NCBI GenBank assembly: GCA_043818095.1
Contig: JBDRGD010000039.1
Location: 1-26,071, forward strand
DNA length: 26,071 nt
Reading direction: 5' to 3'
Source of the DNA: JBDRGD01 sp043818095
GTDB taxonomy: Bacteria; Chloroflexota; Dehalococcoidia; Dehalococcoidales; RBG-16-60-22
The position numbers were made by a program, and so were the translations under genes. Shown here piece after piece: positions 21,279 through 26,071 of this stretch (position 1 is its first letter; the number at the start of each line of letters is the position of its first letter). The notes under the pieces are model-generated. The model worked only from the letters and a program-made list of their open reading frames with translations, ran no database searches and was not told the origin of the DNA.

Positions 21279-21818
21279 ATGAGTACCGCAACCGAGGAGA
21301 AGCACGTATCTGGCAACGTCTTCGGCCGAATTTTCGACCGGGTGATTGACGTGTTCATCTGGATCGCCTTCGGCATGGTAATCTTCTCCTGGCTGGCCGT
21401 CTGTTCGGAAGTGCTGCTCCGTTACTTTCTCCACAGCCCCCTGCCCTGGGTTATCGAGGTTACTGAGTACATGCTGGTGCAGATGACCTTCCTGGGCACC
21501 GCCTGGCTGCTGAGGAGAGACGGGCACGTCGTCGTCGATGTCCTGCTGAAGGCCTTCAGCGCCCGGAAACAGGCCTTCCTGGGGATTGTCTCTTCCGGTA
21601 TCTGCGTGCTGGTGAGCGTCTTCCTCACCTGGTGGGGCGCGGTGACGTGGTGGGAATTCCTGCAGAACAGGGTGGAGGTGCTCTGGACGGAGATACACAT
21701 GCCCTATTACGGCGTCATGGCGGTGATTCCGCTGGGTTGCGCGCTCCTCGTCGGACAGTTCCTCCGCCGGACCCGCGCTTACCTCCAGGAATGGAAAGCC
21801 GCCAGGGGAGGCGCCTGA
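21279..21818 (+). CDS. dctQ: TRAP transporter small permease, DctQ family
   Basis: A 179-residue membrane protein with four predicted transmembrane segments (VFIWIAFGMVIFSWLAVCSE; a segment around VTEYMLVQMTFLGTAWLLRR; IVSSGICVLVSVFLTWWG; MAVIPLGCALLVG). The DctQ pattern EVLLRYFLHSPLPWVIEVTEY is present. It forms the membrane complex with DctM. The ribosome binding site before the ATG is weak, which fits lower expression than dctP. 40 bases separate it from dctM. Confidence 0.9.
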   Translation: MSTATEEKHVSGNVFGRIFDRVIDVFIWIAFGMVIFSWLAVCSEVLLRYFLHSPLPWVIEVTEYMLVQMTFLGTAWLLRRDGHVVVDVLLKAFSARKQAFLGIVSSGICVLVSVFLTWWGAVTWWEFLQNRVEVLWTEIHMPYYGVMAVIPLGCALLVGQFLRRTRAYLQEWKAARGGA

Positions 21819-21858
21819 TGCCAGCCTTCATAACACTCTGCCGCCGAGGTGATGTTTC

Positions 21859-23184
21859 GTGATAGGGATGCCCTGGTGGGAGACCGCTCTGCTCCTCTTC
21901 GCGATTCTCGCGGTACTTTTTGCCATCGGCGTCCCGGTAGCGTTCAGCTTCCTGCTCCTGCTGATTATCGGAGGCTTCATGTTCTGGGGTACGAACGGGC
22001 TGACCCTGGTCATCTCCTCCATGTACGATTCCGTCGCCACCTTCAACCTGCTGCCCGTCCCCCTCTTCGTCCTCATGGGCGAAATCCTTTTCCAGTCCGG
22101 CATGGGCTTCCAGCTATTGGACGCCATCGATAAATGGGTCGGGAAGCTGCCGGGCAGGCTGAGCCTCGTGGCGGTCGCGGGCGGCACGGTCGTCGGCACG
22201 TTGAGCGGTTCCAGCATGGCGAGCGCCGCCCTCCTCGGGACGGTACTGATGCCGGAGATGGAAAAGCGCGGCTACCAAAAGCCCATGCTGCTGGGTCCCA
22301 CCATGGGGGCGGGCGGCCTGGCAACCATCATCCCGCCGAGCGGTCTCGCCGTTCTCCTGGGCAGCGTCGCCGCCATCCCCATCGGGCCGCTGCTGATTTC
22401 CGGCTTTATTCCCGGTCTGTTGCTGGCTACTTTTTACGCCAGCTACATCATTCTCCGCAGCTGGCTGCAACCCTCCATCGCCCCGCCCTACATCGCCCCC
22501 AGCCACTCTTTTATGGAGAAAGTTACCTACACAGCGAAATACCTGCTGCCTTTCGCCATCATCATCTTCCTGGTCATGGGCCTCATCCTGCTGGGCGTCG
22601 CCACGCCGACGGAGTCCGCGGCGATGGGCACGCTCGGCTCCTTCATCCTGGCGATTGCTTACCGGCGGCTGACGTGGGACGTCATCAAGAAGTCCGTTTT
22701 CGGCGGTCTCCAGGTGACGGTCATGATGTTCATGATTTTCACGGGGTCCCGGGGCTTCAGCCAGATACTGGCCTTTTCCGGGGCCAGCCGCGGCATCGTG
22801 GACTTCGCCACCAGCCTGCCGCTGACGCCCATCATGCTCCTCATCGTCATGCAGCTGATTCTGGTAGTCCTCGGCTGCCTGATGGACCCGGTCTCCATGC
22901 TGATGATAAGCATGCCGATATACATGCCCATCGTGCAGCTCCTCGGCTTTGACCTGGTATGGTTCGGCCTGCTGGTGCTCATCAACCTGGAGCTGGCGGG
23001 AAAAACGCCACCGTTCGGCTTCCTGCTCTTCCTGATGAAAGGGATATCGCCCCCGGATACCACCATGGGGGACATCTACCGCAGTGTCACGCCCTTTGTC
23101 CTGATGGAGCTGGTGACGATGGGCCTGATTATGGCTTTCCCCTCGCTGGGGCTCTGGCTACCCAGCCTGATGCGCCAGGGATGA
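21859..23184 (+). CDS. dctM: TRAP transporter large permease, DctM family
   Basis: A 441-residue, strongly hydrophobic protein with about twelve membrane segments. It shows the DctM signatures NLLPVPLFVLMGEIL, GTLSGSSMASAALLGTVLMPEMEKRGY, GGLATIIPPSGLAVLLGS and ATPTESAAMGTLGSF. It is the ion-coupled transport subunit that works with DctQ and the DctP lipoprotein. The GTG at 21859 has GAGGTGA about seven bases upstream and is preferred; an ATG three codons later is the alternative. Together with dctP and dctQ it is a complete tripartite system; substrate not determined. Confidence 0.94.
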   Translation: MIGMPWWETALLLFAILAVLFAIGVPVAFSFLLLLIIGGFMFWGTNGLTLVISSMYDSVATFNLLPVPLFVLMGEILFQSGMGFQLLDAIDKWVGKLPGRLSLVAVAGGTVVGTLSGSSMASAALLGTVLMPEMEKRGYQKPMLLGPTMGAGGLATIIPPSGLAVLLGSVAAIPIGPLLISGFIPGLLLATFYASYIILRSWLQPSIAPPYIAPSHSFMEKVTYTAKYLLPFAIIIFLVMGLILLGVATPTESAAMGTLGSFILAIAYRRLTWDVIKKSVFGGLQVTVMMFMIFTGSRGFSQILAFSGASRGIVDFATSLPLTPIMLLIVMQLILVVLGCLMDPVSMLMISMPIYMPIVQLLGFDLVWFGLLVLINLELAGKTPPFGFLLFLMKGISPPDTTMGDIYRSVTPFVLMELVTMGLIMAFPSLGLWLPSLMRQG

Positions 23185-23228
23185 AGGCATCCCTGACCCC
23201 CAGTTCGGAAAGAGACACCCCCCTGCGC

Positions 23229-23259
23229 TTGGTAACCCCCTTTCCGCATGGGGTATAAT
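23229..23259 (+). promoter_or_regulatory. Candidate promoter of the PreA-like gene
   Basis: A perfect TATAAT (23254-23259) with TTGGTA (23229-23234) at a rather long 19-base spacing. The leader to the ATG would be about 45 bases. Confidence 0.4.
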
Positions 23260-23310
23260 ATTGAGATAATACGTAATAAAGCCATACCGTTTACGGAAAG
23301 GTGAAACGTT

Positions 23311-24543
23311 ATGATTGACTTATCGGTAAACCTCGCCGGCCTGGAGCTGAAAAACCCCCTGATAGTGGCATCCTCCGATAATACCCGTGACGTCCGCCAG
23401 GTCAAGCAGGCCGAGGCGTGCGGCGCGGGGGCGGTCGTCCTGAAAGGGGCGCTACCGCCGGGGAGAATCGGCCTGCAGTCCACCCTCCGGCTTTATCCCG
23501 ACTACAAAACCGGAGCGATGCACGGCCACGCCGGGGCAAAAAGGGTCAGCTTCGACCAGGCCCTCGAGGTGGTTAAGGCCGCGAAAAAGGAGACCACGGT
23601 AAAAATCGGCGTCAACACCGCGATGCAGAGCTACGATGACCTGGAAACTGCCACGGATTTTTGCCGCCGGGCCGTTCAGGCCGGGGCGGACTTTATTGAA
23701 ATCCATTTCTCCCCGCAGATCCCGGTGCATTCCATGGTCAACCAGACCGAAGAGGAATACCAGCAGCAGCGCGGCAAGGAGTCCCAGCGCGCGGGCATCG
23801 CCATCCGGGAGCTCCCCAACTGGGTCACCGCGTGCGTCAAGAGCATCAAGGGGGCGGTGGACGTCCCCATGATCGCTAAGATTAACGCGGAAGGGATAAA
23901 CATCGTCGGCGTCAGCAAGGTGGCGGAGGAGGCGGGGGTGGATATCCTGAACCCCGGCGCGCCCGGCTGCGGCACCATCCAGATGGACATTTACCACGGC
24001 GGCAGCCTGATAATGCCCGGCGCCAGGACCGCCTGTCTCCACACGGTGGGCTCCCCGTGGAAGCCCTACGCCGAGGGCATCGTCGCGCGGGTAGCGCAGG
24101 CGGTGCGCGTGCCGGTTATCGGCGGGGGCGGCCTGATGAACTGGAGGGACGCGGTGGAGATGTTCATGCTCGGTGCCGGCGCGGTCTCCTTCTGCACGCT
24201 GCTGATGATGTACGGCTATGAAGCCCTGACGCGGGTCCGGCGGGGGCTGGTGAAATTCATGGAAGACCAGGGCTACGAGCGCATCGATGACTTCCGCGGG
24301 CTGGCCTTGAAATCGGTGGCGCCCTCGTTCCCGGACTGCGATATCGTGCCGAGTGTGGCCGTCGTTGACGCGGAGAAATGCACGGGGTGCGGGCGCTGCC
24401 TGAAACTGGCCGCCTGCCTGGCGATTACCCTGGAGAACGGCATCGCCGTCGTGAACGGGCCGGAGTGCCTGGGCTGCGGCATCTGCACGCTGGTCTGCCC
24501 CACGGAGGCGCTGTCCATGGTGGAGACCGCCCCGTCCCGGTAA
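23311..24543 (+). CDS. Dihydroorotate dehydrogenase/PreA-like flavoprotein with C-terminal ferredoxin domain
   Basis: A 410-residue protein. Residues 1 to about 310 form an FMN-binding TIM barrel of the dihydroorotate/dihydropyrimidine dehydrogenase superfamily (LSVNLAGLELKNPLIVASS, VKIGVNTAM, VPMIAKINAEG, VPVIGGGGLMNWRDAVEMFMLGAGAV). Two 4Fe-4S motifs follow at the C-terminus: C357, C360, C363, C369 and C386, C389, C392, C396. The layout matches PreA, but where PreA has an N-F-S-C-P type active-site sequence this protein reads IHFSPQ, without the Cys. The first cluster has C-x5-C instead of the usual C-x3-C. It therefore probably acts on a different substrate, receiving or giving electrons through the clusters. 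AAAGGTG precedes the ATG. It sits between a TRAP transporter and a hydrolase. Confidence 0.82.
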   Translation: MIDLSVNLAGLELKNPLIVASSDNTRDVRQVKQAEACGAGAVVLKGALPPGRIGLQSTLRLYPDYKTGAMHGHAGAKRVSFDQALEVVKAAKKETTVKIGVNTAMQSYDDLETATDFCRRAVQAGADFIEIHFSPQIPVHSMVNQTEEEYQQQRGKESQRAGIAIRELPNWVTACVKSIKGAVDVPMIAKINAEGINIVGVSKVAEEAGVDILNPGAPGCGTIQMDIYHGGSLIMPGARTACLHTVGSPWKPYAEGIVARVAQAVRVPVIGGGGLMNWRDAVEMFMLGAGAVSFCTLLMMYGYEALTRVRRGLVKFMEDQGYERIDDFRGLALKSVAPSFPDCDIVPSVAVVDAEKCTGCGRCLKLAACLAITLENGIAVVNGPECLGCGICTLVCPTEALSMVETAPSR

Positions 24544-24569
24544 TAATCCCGATTAAGAGGAGGGCAATT

Positions 24570-25295
24570 TTGGCTAATTGTACGATTTATCCGGTACCGA
24601 TGCAGATGACGGTGCACGACAAGTCCGTGCTCACCTACCGCTTTAACTTCGGGCAGGCTTTCGCCGGGACGATGTACGCCTGGCTGATCGACTGCGGGAA
24701 GGAGAAAATCCTGGTGGACGCCGGTGTCAGCACGGAATACACGCGCAACGTCCGCAAGATGTGGGCCTACCCCCTCCAGACCCTCGATGAGGGCCTCGGC
24801 AAGCTGGGCGTGGCGTTCGGCGATATCGACATCGTGCTTTTCACCCAGCTCCACCATGACCACACCGCTTACGCTTCCCGCATTCCCCGCGCCCGGATGG
24901 TGGTCCAGCAGAAAGAGCTCGATTTCGCCCGGAACCCTCACCCCGCCTTCGCGGAAGGCTATAACTGGAAGTTCATCGAGGACGTGAAATTCGACATCAT
25001 CAGCGGGGACGCTAAAATCAACGACGACGTCAGCGTCTTCTTCACGCCGGGGCACACCCCGGGCGGGCAGTCCGTCAGCGTGAAGACATCCCAGGGGAAC
25101 ACCGTCATCGCGGGGCTCTGCGCCTGCCGGGACAACTTTTCCCCTCCGCCGAACTATCCCCTCCCCGTGATTACCCCGGGGATACACACCAGTACCCTCG
25201 ATGCTTACGACAGCTGCATCAAAATCAAGGAGATGGCGGACTTCATTATCCCGATTCACGACCCCGAGTTCCTGGAGAAACGCTCCATCTCCTGA
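24570..25295 (+). CDS. Metallo-beta-lactamase-fold hydrolase (lactonase-like) with altered metal site
   Basis: A 241-residue MBL-fold protein resembling N-acyl-homoserine lactonases (YAWLIDCGKEKILVDAGV, VLFTQLHHDHTAYASRIPRARMVVQQKEL, TPGHTPGGQS, IPIHDPEF). The canonical HxHxDH reads Q93-L-H95-H96-D97-H98, so the first His is Gln. His162 (GHTPG) and the terminal His230 are present. The bridging Asp expected after the last strand seems to be Cys184 in IAGLCACRDNF. A changed or single metal site is likely, and the reaction is uncertain. The TTG at 24570 is chosen because GAGGAGGG stands about six bases before it; an ATG at 24600 lacks such a site. The gene starts 26 bases after the PreA-like stop, so the two are probably co-transcribed. 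Confidence 0.82.
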   Translation: MANCTIYPVPMQMTVHDKSVLTYRFNFGQAFAGTMYAWLIDCGKEKILVDAGVSTEYTRNVRKMWAYPLQTLDEGLGKLGVAFGDIDIVLFTQLHHDHTAYASRIPRARMVVQQKELDFARNPHPAFAEGYNWKFIEDVKFDIISGDAKINDDVSVFFTPGHTPGGQSVSVKTSQGNTVIAGLCACRDNFSPPPNYPLPVITPGIHTSTLDAYDSCIKIKEMADFIIPIHDPEFLEKRSIS

Positions 25296-25330
25296 ATCCC
25301 CGGGAAAACGCGGCGACAAGAGAAAAGTCA

Positions 25331-25359
25331 CAGACAGCAGCGGCGGCATCGTTTATAGT
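25331..25359 (+). promoter_or_regulatory. Candidate promoter of the MmgE/PrpD gene
   Basis: CAGACA (25331-25336), 17-base spacer, TATAGT (25354-25359). The start would lie about 15 bases before the ATG, leaving room for AAGGAA. Confidence 0.4.
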
Positions 25360-25379
25360 ATTCGCGGGAAAAGGAACCG

Positions 25380-26071
25380 ATGGTTAGAGAACATATTGCG
25401 GAGCCCGGTACCGGCACGGAGAGGGTCAGCGCTTTCCTCAGCGAGACCCGCTTCGAGGATATCCCGGCGGCGGCGGTCAGGGTGGCGAAAGACGCCCTGG
25501 TGGACTGGCTGGCGGTGGCGCTCGCCGGGTCCCGGGACCGCAGCACCGGCATTATCGGCGATTACCTGAAAGAGTTCGGGGCGCGGGGCGAAGCGAGCGT
25601 TATCGGCAAAGGCTTTCGCACCACCGCCGAGCTGGCGGCCCTCGCCAACGGCACCATCGGCCACGCGCTGGATTTCGACGATACTTTCGCCAATTCCACC
25701 CGCTATAACCTGCACCCCTCGACGTGCGTTTTCCCGGCCACGCTAGCGCTGATCGAAAGAGAAGGGCTGACCGGACGTGACCTGCTCGCCGCCTACATCA
25801 CCGGCATGGAGGTCACCTACCGCCTGGGCAAGGCCATCGGCCATCTCATCCCCAAGACCGGCTGGCACTCCACCCCCGTCATGGGGACGATGGGCGCGAC
25901 CGCCGCCGGCATCAACGCCCTCCACCTCACCCCGGAGCAGGCGCGCAACGCCCTGGGCATCGGCGCGTCCCTGGCCGGGGGACTGCTGCGCAATACCGGC
26001 ACGATGACCAAGCCGATGCACGCCGGCAACGGCGCCCGCAACGGGGTCATCGCCACGCTGCTGGCGAAACG
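25380..26071 (+). CDS. MmgE/PrpD family protein, N-terminal part
   Basis: A partial gene running off the window end: 230 complete codons from ATG 25380, with AAGGAA five bases upstream. The MmgE/PrpD signatures are clear: ALVDWLAVALAGS, ALANGTIGHALDFDDTF (active-site Asp region), HPSTCVFPATLAL, GWHSTPVMGTMGATAAGINAL and TMTKPMHAGNGARNG, with the conserved Lys and His. The family includes 2-methylcitrate dehydratase, cis-aconitate decarboxylase and iminodisuccinate epimerase, all acting on tri- or dicarboxylates. That fits the TRAP transporter upstream. The exact activity cannot be assigned. Confidence 0.9.
   Translation, partial: MVREHIAEPGTGTERVSAFLSETRFEDIPAAAVRVAKDALVDWLAVALAGSRDRSTGIIGDYLKEFGARGEASVIGKGFRTTAELAALANGTIGHALDFDDTFANSTRYNLHPSTCVFPATLALIEREGLTGRDLLAAYITGMEVTYRLGKAIGHLIPKTGWHSTPVMGTMGATAAGINALHLTPEQARNALGIGASLAGGLLRNTGTMTKPMHAGNGARNGVIATLLAK

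Overview
The window is GC-rich, densely coded bacterial DNA, about 26 kb, with genes on both strands. The gene set points to an anaerobic or microaerophilic, cobalamin- and selenium-using bacterium. It carries a class II (B12-dependent) ribonucleotide reductase as the only reductase seen, a selenophosphate synthetase that itself needs selenocysteine, a glycyl-radical activating enzyme, and a TRAP transporter whose lipoprotein has a long Pro-Ala linker. I think a Chloroflexota (Dehalococcoidia-like) genome is most likely. This is inference from gene content, not a database result.

Positions 1-11.6 kb are mostly housekeeping. A truncated CorC/TlyC-type CBS protein is followed by a DUF2344 protein, tilS and a small transglutaminase-like ORF that overlaps tilS by ATGA; all are on the plus strand. 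A PrsW-like membrane protease lies convergent to them. Next come the nrdR-nrdJ operon (minus) and folC (plus), which diverge from a compact control region. There the -35 boxes of the two promoters overlap, and NrdR boxes sit on the nrdR promoter. An SPFH protein, ribD and a PspC-domain protein follow on the minus strand.

Positions 11.7-18.5 kb are a mosaic: tRNA-Lys with its own promoter and terminator; an orphan CIRCE-like operator; a CocE-type hydrolase; an amidohydrolase; a split pair of MaoC-like hydratase subunits; UspA; a decayed alpha/beta hydrolase; selD with an in-frame UGA (Sec) and a plausible SECIS hairpin; and a zinc-ribbon/winged-helix-like protein.

Positions 18.6-26.07 kb are all plus strand. 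tRNA-Cys precedes a glycyl-radical activating enzyme with no glycyl radical enzyme beside it. Then comes what looks like an organic-acid uptake and catabolism locus: dctP, dctQ, dctM, a dihydroorotate dehydrogenase/PreA-like flavoprotein with ferredoxin tail, a metallo-beta-lactamase-fold hydrolase with altered metal ligands, and an MmgE/PrpD protein cut by the window end.

Three copies of an exactly 76-bp imperfect palindrome (ends GTCATTGCGAG / CTCGCAATGAC) sit in intergenic gaps at 3835, 8817 and 14931. The strongest unusual signals are selD recoding, the orphan CIRCE, the nrdR/folC control region, the palindrome family and the TRAP-linked catabolic locus. I saw no CRISPR array, transposase, integrase, phage gene or rRNA.
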